DNA of 64,000 nucleotides from CAVVDY01 sp963819645 (GTDB lineage Bacteria > Acidobacteriota > Terriglobia > Terriglobales > Acidobacteriaceae): assembly GCA_963819645.1 (NCBI GenBank), contig CAWFWZ010000003.1:186001-250000 (forward strand). The letters are read 5' to 3'. The notes beneath the pieces were generated by a model. The model saw nothing but the letters and a program-made list of their open reading frames with translations. It was not told the DNA's origin and did no database searches. The position numbers and the translations under genes are program-made. Within the stretch, counting starts at the first letter, position 1. Each line of letters begins with the position of its first letter. Below are positions 8,395-16,542 of this stretch, piece by piece.

Positions 8395-9141
8395 TCACCC
8401 CATCAGAATTCCGCCGTTGACCTTCAGCACTTCGCCGGTGATATATCCCGCCTCTTCCGACGCGAGAAATTTCACCGCGTGTGCCACGTCGATGTCGGTC
8501 CCGACACGTCCCAGCGGAACGCTCTTCATCATGCCTTCTTTCATCTCGTCCGACAGAACGGAGGTCATCGCCGTTTCGATCCAGCCGGGGGCGACGGCGT
8601 TCACGGTGATGTTGCGCGAAGCGACCTCGCGCGCCACCGCCATGGTCAGGCCGATCAGTCCGGCTTTCGCCGAGGCATAGTTCGCCTGCCCCGCCTGGCC
8701 GATCTGTCCGAAGATGCTGGTGATGTTGATGATGCGGCCCCAGCGCTGCTTCAGCATCGAACTGATCACCGCCTGGGTAAGAAGAAACGGAGCGGTCAGG
8801 TTGGTGTTGAGGACGTCATCCCAATCGGCGCGCTTCATGCGCATGACCAGTTGATCACGCGTAATTCCGGCGTTGTTCACCAGGATGTCGACTTTGCCGA
8901 ACTGCGCGACGATGGCCTTGACCCCCGACTTGATCTCCTCGTCGTTAGCAACGTCCATCTTGAAGACCGCTGACTCGCCGTCCGCGGCCGTAATTTCCGC
9001 CGCGACCTGCTCCAGCTTTTCCTGGCTGCGAGCACAAAGCGCAACCTTCGCGCCTGAGGAGGCGAGCACCAAGGCACATGCTCGTCCGATTCCCTGTGAA
9101 GCTCCTGTCACCAGCGCAACTCGGCCTTCCACGCCTGGCAT
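8395..9141 (-). CDS. fabG: 3-oxoacyl-ACP reductase FabG-like short-chain dehydrogenase
   Basis: 248 residues, standard FabG length. It has the NADP(H) motif TGASQGIGRA (12-21), the NNAG motif (89-92), and the catalytic Ser142 (NITSIFG), Tyr155 and Lys159 (NYASAKAGLIG). The C-terminus GYITGEVLKVNGGILMG is typical. It reduces 3-ketoacyl-ACP in fatty-acid elongation. Because SDRs are easily mis-assigned and no fab genes flank it, another ketoacyl reductase role is possible. It is upstream of the GNAT gene in the same orientation. Confidence 0.9.
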   Translation of the reverse strand: MPGVEGRVALVTGASQGIGRACALVLASSGAKVALCARSQEKLEQVAAEITAADGESAVFKMDVANDEEIKSGVKAIVAQFGKVDILVNNAGITRDQLVMRMKRADWDDVLNTNLTAPFLLTQAVISSMLKQRWGRIINITSIFGQIGQAGQANYASAKAGLIGLTMAVAREVASRNITVNAVAPGWIETAMTSVLSDEMKEGMMKSVPLGRVGTDIDVAHAVKFLASEEAGYITGEVLKVNGGILMG

Positions 9142-9263
9142 GCGATCTCCTTTATTAGCGATCTTTAGGAAAGTCTGAAGAGTTCGGCGACTTCAACAGG
9201 CAAGCTTCACGGACGACGGACAATCGAGCACAAGGAGCCGTTTGTGTCAGCGCCTGAGCGCGG

Positions 9264-9413
9264 GTTTGTATCAGGGCACGACTTCAGTCGTGCCGCAAGC
9301 TGCGCCCATAACTTAGGCTTTAGCCCCTGTTTCCTTGCCGAGATCTGCAGCGGCTAAAGCCGGTTCATCTCCGCTGCCCTTTTCGGCACGACTGAAGTCG
9401 TGCCCTGATACGA
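9264..9413. repeat. Palindromic dispersed element, family A, second full-length copy
   Basis: The ends TTTGTATCAGGGCACGAC and GTCGTGCCCTGATACGA are near-perfect inverted repeats, with nested stems GACTTCAGTC and GACTGAAGTC. The internal GGCTTTAGCCCCTG and CGGCTAAAGCCG correspond to the middle of the 7180 copy. It occupies most of the 380-base gap between fabG and the antiporter gene; nothing else was recognised there. Confidence 0.85.
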
Positions 9414-9523
9414 TGCAAGGCCGCAGTGCTCTCTGCATAACGCCGTCTGCTTACCCATCAAAAAGCACCGACCGAACAGAGCTTCCTCCATTCATGTCTT
9501 CAGCAGGATTATACGAGGCGCAG

Positions 9524-10729
9524 TCAGCCGATCTGCACCCGCTCCTCGTCGTCGGCAACGGCAACCGGCCGGCGCGGAATCTCGTCGCGAAACAAATAAC
9601 GCAGCAGCGGCGTCGGCACCAGCGTCGTAATGGCGGTCATGATGATGACGATGGCATAGGCGCGTTGCGACACCATGTTCATTTGCAATCCGATGAGCGC
9701 CACGATCAACGCCACTTCGCCGCGCGGCGTCATGCCTACACCGACCTTCAGCGCGCGCTTCCAGCCTTCATGCAGCACCGCGGCGCCGCAGCCGATGACC
9801 TTGGTGATCAACGCCAACAGCGAAATTACCAACGCGACGACAACCACATTCTTGCTGAACACGTGGATGTCCAGGCGCGCTCCCATGGTGAAAAAGAAGA
9901 ATGGGGAGAGAAACTCGTTGATGCCGTGTACCCGCGGCTTCAGGTTCCACTCGGGCGAGTAGTCGGAGAAGATGAGCCCCGCAAAAAATGCTCCGATGAT
10001 GGCAGCCATGCCGATCTTGGTTGCCGCCACCGACAGCAGCATGCAGATCGACAGCGCCAGTACCAGCGGAGCGTCTCGCGTCGACAGCCGCTGCAGCCCC
10101 GGCTTCATGCGGCCAACCACATTGGGCCCAACGTAGATCATGAATGCCGCGAAACCGACTGCTTCCACCAGCACTACCCCGAGGTGCAGCCAGCGAATTC
10201 CCGCGCCGCTCGCCAGGCTCACCACCACCGCGAGCAAGACCATTCCCAGGATGTCATCGAACACCGCCGCACCCAGAATGATTCTCGCCGCGCGGCTGCG
10301 GAGAACTCCCAGGTCCTGCAACACTCGTGCTGTAATGCCGACGCTGGTCGCCACCATCGCGGCCGCCACGAACGCCGACTCGGGCGTGGTCTCGCCTGTG
10401 ATCTTCATGTACGCGAAGCCGGTGGCGAAGGGCAGCAGAATGCCGGCGACCGCGACGTTCATCGAGGTGCGTCCCAGCCGGATGAGGTCGCTGGGACTGG
10501 TTTCAAGGCCAACGGTGAACAGCAGAAAGATGGCGCCGATTTCGGCAATCGAGATAATGCTTGGGCTGGGATCGATAATCCGCGCTGCGTAGGGACCCAG
10601 CACGATGCCGGCCAGGATCTCTCCCAGTACGGCAGGCATCCTCAGCCGTTCGAAGACTTCGCCGAACACCTTCGCCCAAACGAAGATGGTGAACAGCTGA
10701 AGCAGTAATGTGTCGGTACCGTTATTCAT
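9524..10729 (-). CDS. CPA2-family cation:proton antiporter (Kef/NapA-like)
   Basis: 401 residues from the ATG giving MNNGTDTLLLQLF; a longer frame upstream is less likely because its first 23 codons are not hydrophobic or family-like. About 11-12 membrane helices. Landmarks: PAVLGEILAGIVLGPY, FLLFTVGLE, TARVLQDLGVL, the paired aspartates of the CPA2 ion site in AAVFDDILGMVLLA, and GMTPRGEVALIVALIG. It exchanges Na+ or K+ for protons across the inner membrane. No NAD-binding (KTN/TrkA-N) domain is attached, unlike KefB/C. Confidence 0.9.
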   Translation of the reverse strand: MNNGTDTLLLQLFTIFVWAKVFGEVFERLRMPAVLGEILAGIVLGPYAARIIDPSPSIISIAEIGAIFLLFTVGLETSPSDLIRLGRTSMNVAVAGILLPFATGFAYMKITGETTPESAFVAAAMVATSVGITARVLQDLGVLRSRAARIILGAAVFDDILGMVLLAVVVSLASGAGIRWLHLGVVLVEAVGFAAFMIYVGPNVVGRMKPGLQRLSTRDAPLVLALSICMLLSVAATKIGMAAIIGAFFAGLIFSDYSPEWNLKPRVHGINEFLSPFFFFTMGARLDIHVFSKNVVVVALVISLLALITKVIGCGAAVLHEGWKRALKVGVGMTPRGEVALIVALIGLQMNMVSQRAYAIVIIMTAITTLVPTPLLRYLFRDEIPRRPVAVADDEERVQIG

Positions 10730-10892
10730 TCGGACGTGGCGCGGACAGAAATACGAGACCGGGCTGCCAGTAATTGTTGCTCGCAAACGGTTGCGCAACC
10801 ACCGAATTCCAGAGTGTCTGCTGCTTTTCGTGAGCTGACCGGCGGCTTGCGAATTTTGCGGTGTGACTCTGGATTTGTGCCATCTTACTTAC

Positions 10893-11267
10893 ATGTCGAG
10901 GTTGCAGAGCGCAAAGGACATGCTGGCGACAGTGTCACAGAAGCTTAGAGCTACCGTGGCGGTGCTTCTTGTCGCGGGGGCGGCGTATCTGCTGGCCAAG
11001 GTGTTCGTGGGGCACGACGTGAAAGTGTTCCTGCCGCTCTGGTTCGTTGCCGTGCTGGTGGCGCTCGCAGTTCGTTACGGAATTGCGGTGGGAGTCATCG
11101 GCTCGCTGCTCTCAGCAGCAATTTTTGCAACTACTCTGTTCAGCCCGGTAGGAAGTCTCTGGATCAGCGATCACGCCGCGCGTCAGAACCTCGCCTGGAT
11201 GGTGCTCGGCGGGGTGGCTCTGTCGTATCTTTTTGCGCCGTCGGATTCGGCGCGGAGGAAATCGTGA
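10893..11267 (+). CDS. Small membrane protein, KdpD-like (DUF4118-type) helical bundle
   Basis: About 124 residues with three to four hydrophobic helices (ATVAVLLVAGAAYLLAKVF, LPLWFVAVLVALAVRYG, AVGVIGSLLSAAIFATTLF, NLAWMVLGGVALSYLF). The loop FSPVGSLWISD between helices resembles the DUF4118 membrane region of KdpD-type sensor kinases, but there is no kinase domain. The start is uncertain: ATGs at 10893 and 10920 are both usable. It diverges from the antiporter gene. Function unknown. Confidence 0.65.
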   Translation: MSRLQSAKDMLATVSQKLRATVAVLLVAGAAYLLAKVFVGHDVKVFLPLWFVAVLVALAVRYGIAVGVIGSLLSAAIFATTLFSPVGSLWISDHAARQNLAWMVLGGVALSYLFAPSDSARRKS

Positions 11268-11334
11268 AGGGAAGATATCAGCTCGCAATCCAGTGCAAGC
11301 GAACCAGCGGACATTTAAACTACCTGTGAAGTGT

Positions 11335-11472
11335 ATGAAGACAAAACCCATCAAGAAGAAACTCAGTGTAAAGCAGCGGGCTGAGGCGATTGCTCGAATT
11401 CAAAAGCTCAGCTCCGGTCTATCGCTGCGTGGGCTGAAGATCAGGGACCTAATTGAGCAAGGCCGGAGGTGA
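11335..11472 (+). CDS. Putative orphan VapB-type antitoxin (small)
   Basis: 45 residues, basic and helical. The C-terminal stretch SGLSLRGLKIRDLIEQGRR resembles the tail seen in antitoxins paired with PIN-domain toxins (usually SIRELIEEGRR). Its stop overlaps a GTG (GTGA), the arrangement expected for a coupled toxin gene, but the frame that follows gives only a short non-PIN peptide. The toxin appears to be absent, so this may be a relic. The ATG is assigned because codons upstream of it look non-coding. Confidence 0.4.
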   Translation: MKTKPIKKKLSVKQRAEAIARIQKLSSGLSLRGLKIRDLIEQGRR

Positions 11473-11534
11473 AATCGACTCTGCCCTTACTACGAAATCC
11501 AGAGCATCTGACGATTCACTATTTCGCGACTGCA

Positions 11535-11565
11535 ATTAAAAAGCCCGCCAGCATCGCTGACGGGC
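11535..11565 (-). terminator. Rho-independent terminator of the S41 peptidase-like gene
   Basis: On the minus strand, GCCCGTCA-gcgatgc-TGGCGGGC is followed by TTTTTAATT. It lies 25 bases past the stop of the gene at 11590-12819. Confidence 0.8.
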
Positions 11566-11589
11566 CTCTCGTAAATCCTCCAGAAGCTC

Positions 11590-12819
11590 TTACGCCTTCG
11601 TTCCCTGGTTCTTCAGCACCTCGATCGCTTTGTTTAACTGATCGTCAGGCTGATTGACTTTCTGCTTTTCCTGCGTCTGATCGTCGACTGCGTTATCGTC
11701 CTCGTCGGGAACCGCGAAGTCGTCGCTGTTATCAGCCACCAGGACGTTCGGTGTGATGGCCGTATCTTCCAGCGCCTTGCCGGAAGGCGAGTAGTACTTC
11801 GCCACCGACAAGATTAGGGCTGAGCCATCCGGCATCTCGATGACCTTCTGGATCGCTCCCGAACCGAACGTCTTGTCGCCGACCACATCGCCGCGCGCAT
11901 TCTCCATGATGGCCGAAGCCACGATCTCCGCCGGGCCCGCGGTGCCGCGATTCACCAGCACCACCAGCGGCAGGTTGCTGACTACCGTCTTCTGCGGATC
12001 GGCATTGAACGTCTGCTTGGGATACTTCTGCCCTTGCAGGTAGATGATGGTTCCATGGTTCAGGAACAGGTTCGCCGTGGCGATACCTTCGTCCTCTTCG
12101 CCGTCACCGGAGTTGCGCAAGTCAAGTACGATCTTCTTTGCGCCTTCCTTCTCCAGCTGCTTCAGCTTGGCCGCAACGTCCTGCGAGCGGCCCTTGGGGA
12201 AGTCGTCAATCTTGATGTAGCCGATGCCCGCTTCCAGCATCTTGTCCGACACCGGAGGATCGACCACCATCTCGCGCGTGATCGCCGTCTTCACCGGCTG
12301 CGCCTTGCGCGGCCGCACGATGGACACGTTGATCACCGAGCCCGGCTGACCGGCCAGTATTCCGTCGATCTCCGCCAGCGACATATCGCGCGTCGTCTTG
12401 CCTTCGATCGCCTCAATGATGTCGCCTGAGTTCACGCCCGCCTTGTCCGCCGGCCCGCCCGGAATCACCGAGATCACCGCGGCGTAACCGTAGCGTTTCG
12501 AGATGGCCGCGCCAATCGTGGCCTTGCCCTCGCCCTTACGCTGCTTGTAATCCTTGTACTCGGCGGGATCGAGATAGCTGGAATCGGCGTCGAGCGACTC
12601 CAGCAGCCCGTGCAGAGCGCCGTTGGTGACTTTGGCGATGTTCGGGTCCTCGACGTACTCGGTGCGAATGCGCGAGAGCACTTCGCTGTATACGCCGAGC
12701 TGCCGGTAGGAATCGTCGTTGTTGTTGGTGCTGGCCTTGACCCCTAGTCCGCCGGCTATGACGAACGTGGCGAGTACAAAGGAAAGGCTGAGGATAACGG
12801 CTTTGGTCGTCTTTGACAT
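11590..12819 (-). CDS. S41-family (CtpA/Prc-like) C-terminal processing peptidase homologue, catalytic residues missing
   Basis: 409 residues: an N-terminal signal/anchor helix (about 7-27), the S41 helical cap (YSEVLSRIRTEYVEDPN), a PDZ domain (about 95-175; VISVIPGGPADKAGVNSGD) and the S41 core with IGYIKIDDFPKG and KIVLDLRNSGDG. In active CtpA enzymes the nucleophile is the Ser of a GTAS motif and the general base is the Lys of TFGKG. Here the sequences are NRGTAGPAE (Gly295 in place of Ser) and KTFGSG (Ser320 in place of Lys). An acidic tail follows (VPDEDDNAVDD). The fold is clear and periplasmic, but proteolysis is doubtful; it may act as a scaffold or adaptor. Confidence 0.85.
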   Translation of the reverse strand: MSKTTKAVILSLSFVLATFVIAGGLGVKASTNNNDDSYRQLGVYSEVLSRIRTEYVEDPNIAKVTNGALHGLLESLDADSSYLDPAEYKDYKQRKGEGKATIGAAISKRYGYAAVISVIPGGPADKAGVNSGDIIEAIEGKTTRDMSLAEIDGILAGQPGSVINVSIVRPRKAQPVKTAITREMVVDPPVSDKMLEAGIGYIKIDDFPKGRSQDVAAKLKQLEKEGAKKIVLDLRNSGDGEEDEGIATANLFLNHGTIIYLQGQKYPKQTFNADPQKTVVSNLPLVVLVNRGTAGPAEIVASAIMENARGDVVGDKTFGSGAIQKVIEMPDGSALILSVAKYYSPSGKALEDTAITPNVLVADNSDDFAVPDEDDNAVDDQTQEKQKVNQPDDQLNKAIEVLKNQGTKA

Positions 12820-13011
12820 CGTATTTGCTGCGCGATTGTGCTGGAGGGACGGGCTACTCTGGGGAGATACGGCCCGAAGACTCGACCCTCATTATACCTG
12901 TGTTCGATGCGAGTACCCGCCCGGCGATGCGCTAAATGTGAGCCGGGCGCAGACCGCAGGTGAGGGTTGGACGCGCGTACGGAGTTTAGGAAAGCCCGGT
13001 TGTGCGCCGCA

Positions 13012-13824
13012 TTACGGGTGGCGATGCAGCACGTGGGTGGCGATATCGGGCCAGAACTCGCGAAAGACACTAGTGAGGGCGTCGCGTCCGATGGCATACG
13101 CGTACTTCTCGGCCAGCTTTTCGCCGGTGCGGTCCTGGCTGGGGTAATAGGCGAGCGAGATACCCTGGGCGATGCCGCGACCCAGCAACTCCGAAATATT
13201 GAAGGTATTGTGCCCGTGATAGTTGGGCGTGATCAAAACGCGAGAGGCAGCGTAAACTCCTCGCTTCCAGACCGGGCCCTCGCCCATGGTGTAGTAACGC
13301 TCGTCCTGATGAAAAACGCTGGGCAGGGCAAAGAGCACCAGGTAATTGCCATCGGTCTTATCCACCAGGCCCCGCCAGTAGTACTGCCCGAAGCCGCCGA
13401 TGCCTTTCCCCAGTTGTGGGTGGTTATCCGATGCTTCGGCCATCAGGGAAGTGATGCCCACAAAGATAAACGACGAGTAGTCGAAGCTGTTCCTGGTGGC
13501 AAGGATGAAGCTCTGCTTGACCGTCGGAGGCGGCGGGATCGCTCCTGCGCTGACCGCTCGGAAGTTGGGCATGATGCCGAGGATCCGCTGGGGTTGCTGC
13601 TTCGAGGCGGGAACGGCCGCCGGCGCTCCGGATTGGCTGGCAGTGTCAGCCGCGCTTGCGTGGCCCGCTTGCGCAGGGGACGGCGGCGTTGCCGGTGGCT
13701 TTTGTGAGTCGCCGGAAACGGACTGGCTATCCTGCGGCGCGGCGGGGTTCGAAGAAGAATTGCTCTGTTGCGCAAATGCGCAAGCCGTTGACCAGATCAG
13801 TACAACCCACAGAAGCCACCGCAA
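13012..13824 (-). CDS. Exported hypothetical protein
   Basis: 270 residues. A cleavable signal peptide (MRWLLWVVLIWSTACAFAQQ) is followed by a Ser/Pro/Ala/Gln-rich linker (about 20-75). A folded domain follows, with LGIMPNFRAV, GFGQYYWRGLVDK, LPSVFHQDERYYTMGEGPVW and a C-terminal FREFWPDIATHVLHRH. The aromatic-rich strands and the absence of other membrane helices fit a periplasmic or outer-membrane-associated protein. I have seen similar LLHQDPRY-type proteins described only as hypothetical in Acidobacteriota; no function is assigned. Confidence 0.75.
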   Translation of the reverse strand: MRWLLWVVLIWSTACAFAQQSNSSSNPAAPQDSQSVSGDSQKPPATPPSPAQAGHASAADTASQSGAPAAVPASKQQPQRILGIMPNFRAVSAGAIPPPPTVKQSFILATRNSFDYSSFIFVGITSLMAEASDNHPQLGKGIGGFGQYYWRGLVDKTDGNYLVLFALPSVFHQDERYYTMGEGPVWKRGVYAASRVLITPNYHGHNTFNISELLGRGIAQGISLAYYPSQDRTGEKLAEKYAYAIGRDALTSVFREFWPDIATHVLHRHP

Positions 13825-13973
13825 AAACCCCTCCCCACGTCGATCCGCGATAACTTAGATTGTAGTCGTCCGGTCTTCGGAGGGTGGTCCATGAGCGAGT
13901 GGTCTGCTTGGGCCGGGGTCGAAGATCTACTTGGGTTTGTCATTTTAGGGCGGGGTCGAAGACCCCACTCGGA

Positions 13974-14103
13974 CTTGTCATTACGAGCGCCTTCGTTCGG
14001 CGCGAGGAATCTGCTCTCGTTCGAAGTTGCAGAACGGCCGGTTTGTTGGCGATGCAACCGAGAGCAGATCCCTCGGCCGCAAGGCGACCTCGTGATGACA
14101 AAT
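13974..14103. repeat. Inverted-repeat element, family C
   Basis: The arms at 13974-14019 (CTTGTCATTACGAGCGCC... ending GAATCTGCTCTCG) and 14058-14103 are inverted repeats of about 45 bases with a few mismatches; the outer ends read TTGTCAT and ATGACAA. The same TGTCAT...CGAG...GATCTG theme recurs at 16491, 25425, 26335 and 46767-46935. It fills the gap between the 13824 gene and coaE. Confidence 0.75.
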
Positions 14104-14721
14104 CTAATTGCTTGTTGCTAATTGCTGAATCTCTCCCCAGACCCGCTCCACCTGCCGCTCCGTTTCTTCCAGCGTCCCCGAGTTGTCGATCACGTAATCG
14201 GCGTGCGCCGCCTTTTGCGAGTCGCTGAACTGGGCTGCGCTGCGCCGCTCCACCTCGCGTCGCGCATCATCCAGCGACAGCCCCGCGCGATGCGCGTAAT
14301 GCTCCATCTTCTGCTCGAACGAGCAGGTCACGACGATCAGTTTGTCGAAGTCCTTTGCCGCTCCGGCTTCGATCAGCAGCGCCGCTTCCAACACGGCGAT
14401 CCCGTGAGCATCCTCAGCTTCGCGTTCCGCCAGCCACCGATTCTGCGCCTCGATCACAGCAGGATGCACGATGGCGTTCAGCTCGGCAATACGATCGGGG
14501 AAGGCTTTGTTGGCCAGGGCTGCGCGATCGATCAGACCATTGCTGCGGACAATGTCGTCGCCGAACGCATGTACCACAGCGTCGTACACCGAGGTTCCGG
14601 GCAAATAGAGCTGGTGCGCCAGCGTGTCGGCCTGCAGGAAGTGTGCCCCGCGACTCGCGAGCATGGCGCCGATGGTGGACTTGCCGCAGGCCACGCCGCC
14701 GGTGAGGCCTACGCGCAGCAT
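14104..14721 (-). CDS. coaE: Dephospho-CoA kinase
   Basis: 205 residues, normal for CoaE. It catalyses the last step of coenzyme A synthesis, ATP-dependent 3'-phosphorylation of dephospho-CoA. Residues 1-18 carry the P-loop (MLRVGLTGGVACGKSTIG). The substrate-binding segment is FLQADTLAHQLY, followed by NAIVHPAVI, VLEAALLIEAGA and the lid region HRAGLSLDDARREVERR. The frame is intact and the N-terminus needs no adjustment. Neighbouring genes are not in the pathway. Confidence 0.95.
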   Translation of the reverse strand: MLRVGLTGGVACGKSTIGAMLASRGAHFLQADTLAHQLYLPGTSVYDAVVHAFGDDIVRSNGLIDRAALANKAFPDRIAELNAIVHPAVIEAQNRWLAEREAEDAHGIAVLEAALLIEAGAAKDFDKLIVVTCSFEQKMEHYAHRAGLSLDDARREVERRSAAQFSDSQKAAHADYVIDNSGTLEETERQVERVWGEIQQLATSN

Positions 14722-14845
14722 TGCGCCGCCGCCGCTTCGAGAGATTCGCTGACCGATCGATGCATTCGGAACGCAGTATATACGGGCTGCTTGCGCAGAC
14801 TTTCTTCAACGTGGTCCCAAGCTGTCGGGAGTCGGACTCTCGCAA

Positions 14846-14872
14846 CGAAAAGGGAGCCCTCGCAGGCTCCCT
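14846..14872 (-). terminator. Rho-independent terminator of the Gly/Thr-rich secreted protein gene
   Basis: On the minus strand, AGGGAGCC-tgcgag-GGCTCCCT is followed by TTTTCG. It sits 24 bases past the stop at 14896. Confidence 0.75.
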
Positions 14873-14895
14873 GGTTTACCGCGTTGTGGGTTGAT

Positions 14896-15480
14896 TTAGC
14901 GGTGAGGTTCAGGTGTGGTCGTAGTCGTGTTCGAATTCGGGTTGGTGGTCCCCATGTTCGAGTTCGGATTCGTCGTTCCCATGTTTGCGTTGGGGTTAGT
15001 GGTCGCCGTTCCCGGAGTCGTATTGATGCCCTGAGTGCCCGTGGTTCCGGTTCCGCTGCCGGCGCTAACCGCTCCATTGTTGCCTTCAGGAGTGGTGGTC
15101 GTGCCCGGGGTTCCGGTGGTTGACTGCGGAGTAGTGGTCGTCCCCATGGTGCCCGTCGTCGTCCCCGTTGTGCCGGTGGTGGAAGGCGTTGTGTCTACGG
15201 TCGGCGGCGTCGCGGCCTGCCCGCTCACTGAGCCGGCAGTACCGGCAGTGCCTGTCCCAACCGCACCAGTCGTGCCGGCCTGGCCGGTCGCCGAGCCGGG
15301 GATTCCAGCCGTGCCCGTGCCGGTCTGGCCCACGGCGCCAGTTGTGGCTCCTGCGCCGGTACCTGCGGCAGCCCCTGCTCCGCCCGAACCAGCTCCTGCT
15401 CCCGCTCCGCCGGCCTGCGCATACGCGAAACAGCCGGACAGCAGCAATGTTCCTGTCATCAAAATAAGTTTCTTTGTCAT
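14896..15480 (-). CDS. Secreted low-complexity Gly/Thr/Ala-rich protein
   Basis: 194 residues from the ATG giving MTKKLILMTGTLLLSGCFAY, a signal peptide with a possible lipobox (LLSGC). The mature part is almost wholly low complexity: an Ala/Gly-rich first half (AGGAGAGAGSGGAGAAAGTG), then Thr/Pro blocks, ending in near-identical repeats NMGTTNPNS. It is likely an extended surface or periplasmic polymer-like protein; function unknown. A longer in-frame start at 15549 adds 23 residues without signal-peptide character and is rejected. Confidence 0.7.
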   Translation of the reverse strand: MTKKLILMTGTLLLSGCFAYAQAGGAGAGAGSGGAGAAAGTGAGATTGAVGQTGTGTAGIPGSATGQAGTTGAVGTGTAGTAGSVSGQAATPPTVDTTPSTTGTTGTTTGTMGTTTTPQSTTGTPGTTTTPEGNNGAVSAGSGTGTTGTQGINTTPGTATTNPNANMGTTNPNSNMGTTNPNSNTTTTTPEPHR

Positions 15481-15579
15481 GTCTCGTGTCACCCTTCGCT
15501 GAAAGTCTGAAATGGTCGCTCTCATTCCGATGGGGTGCCGGGTAAGCAAGATGTCTTAATCACCGCTCAAATCGAGAGC

Positions 15580-15846
15580 AGGAGCTGACGAGGGTATCAG
15601 GCGTGCAGGCGTCAGGCTTCAGGCATCAGGTGTAAGAAAGAGGGCTGTCAGCCGTCAGCTATCAGCTGTCAGCTTAGAGCGGCGCGGCGCTTTCGCTTGC
15701 CGCCAATCCGGCGAGATAATTGGACTGCGAATTCGGATGCGAGGTGATATTTACAATCTCAGCCTAGGAGCACAGACTTAGCTGACAGCTGACAGCTGAT
15801 AGCTGATGGCTGACAGCTTCTTTCTGAAACCTGATACCTGACACCC
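15580..15846. repeat. Tract of TCAGCTATCAGC / CTGACAGCTGATAGC short repeats
   Basis: A gap of about 365 bases holding clustered variants of TCAGCTATCAGCTGTCAGC in both orientations (15645-15680 and 15780-15820). It ends in CCTGATACCTGACACCC directly before the next start codon. Similar tracts occur at 16330-16390, 19330-19490, 21390-21530 and 44350-44500. No gene was recognised here. Confidence 0.7.
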
Positions 15847-16329
15847 ATGTCTTTCCTACGCTTCCTCATGCTGCTCTCGCTTGTCGTCTGGGTCGGCGGA
15901 CTCATCTTCTTCGCCTTCGTGCTCGCGCCGACGGTCTTCCATCCCGGCATTCTTCCGGCACGGCAGTTCGCCGGCAACGTGGTGAATCGCAGCCTCGGGA
16001 TTATGCACTGGATGGGCCTGATCTGCGGCATCGTCTTCGCCGCAACCTCGATGATCGACGCGCGCGTGGTAGACGGCGCGGCGCAGCCATTCGCGATGCG
16101 CAACCTGCTGATCTACGCCATGATCCTGCTGACGCTGATCGCCATGTTCGGCATCGCCTCGCGCATGATGGAGCTGCGCAACCAGATGGGCTTCATCGAC
16201 AACGTTCCCCACGACGACCCCCGCCGCGTCGAGTTCAATCGCCTGCACGTTTGGTCAACGCGCGTGGAAGGAGCGGTGATGCTGCTGGGATTGGTGTTGG
16301 TCTATGTCACAGCGCGACGGATGGAATAA
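15847..16329 (+). CDS. DUF4149 domain-containing integral membrane protein
   Basis: 160 residues with four membrane helices: LMLLSLVVWVGGLIFFAFVL, GIMHWMGLICGIVFAATSM, NLLIYAMILLTLIAMFGI and EGAVMLLGLVLVYVTA. The WVGGLIFFAFVLAPTVF segment and the FNRLHVWSTRVEG motif before the last helix match DUF4149, a family of unknown function in the inner membrane. The start codon directly abuts the repeat CCTGATACCTGACACCC, and no convincing Shine-Dalgarno is visible. Confidence 0.85.
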   Translation: MSFLRFLMLLSLVVWVGGLIFFAFVLAPTVFHPGILPARQFAGNVVNRSLGIMHWMGLICGIVFAATSMIDARVVDGAAQPFAMRNLLIYAMILLTLIAMFGIASRMMELRNQMGFIDNVPHDDPRRVEFNRLHVWSTRVEGAVMLLGLVLVYVTARRME

Positions 16330-16435
16330 GAAGCTGTCAGCTATCAGTCGTCAGCTCTCAGTAAGCGGTGTCAGCTATCAGTTATCACGCGTGAAACCAG
16401 CCAGCAGTGCCCCGATTAAAGAAGCTCCGACGTGC

Positions 16436-16540
16436 TTTGTATCAGGGCCTGGCTTCAGCCGGGCCGACACGGCACATCCCAATTTTGTCTGTCATCCTGA
16501 ACGAAGCGAGGCGCCACAGGCGATGAGCGCAGGCTCCGAA
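16436..16540. repeat. Partial family A and family C repeats
   Basis: TTTGTATCAGGGCCTGGCTTCAGCCGGGCC is half of the family A palindrome. It is followed by TGTCATCCTGAACGAAGCGAGG, a family C end. They sit side by side between the DUF4149 gene and the 3' end of the PQQ-propeller gene. Confidence 0.65.
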
Positions 16541-16542
16541 TT

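Noticed and set aside
9335..10708. 457-codon plus-strand frame across the CPA2 antiporter
   Set aside because: Arg/Gln/His-rich composition typical of an antisense frame; the minus strand encodes a recognisable antiporter.
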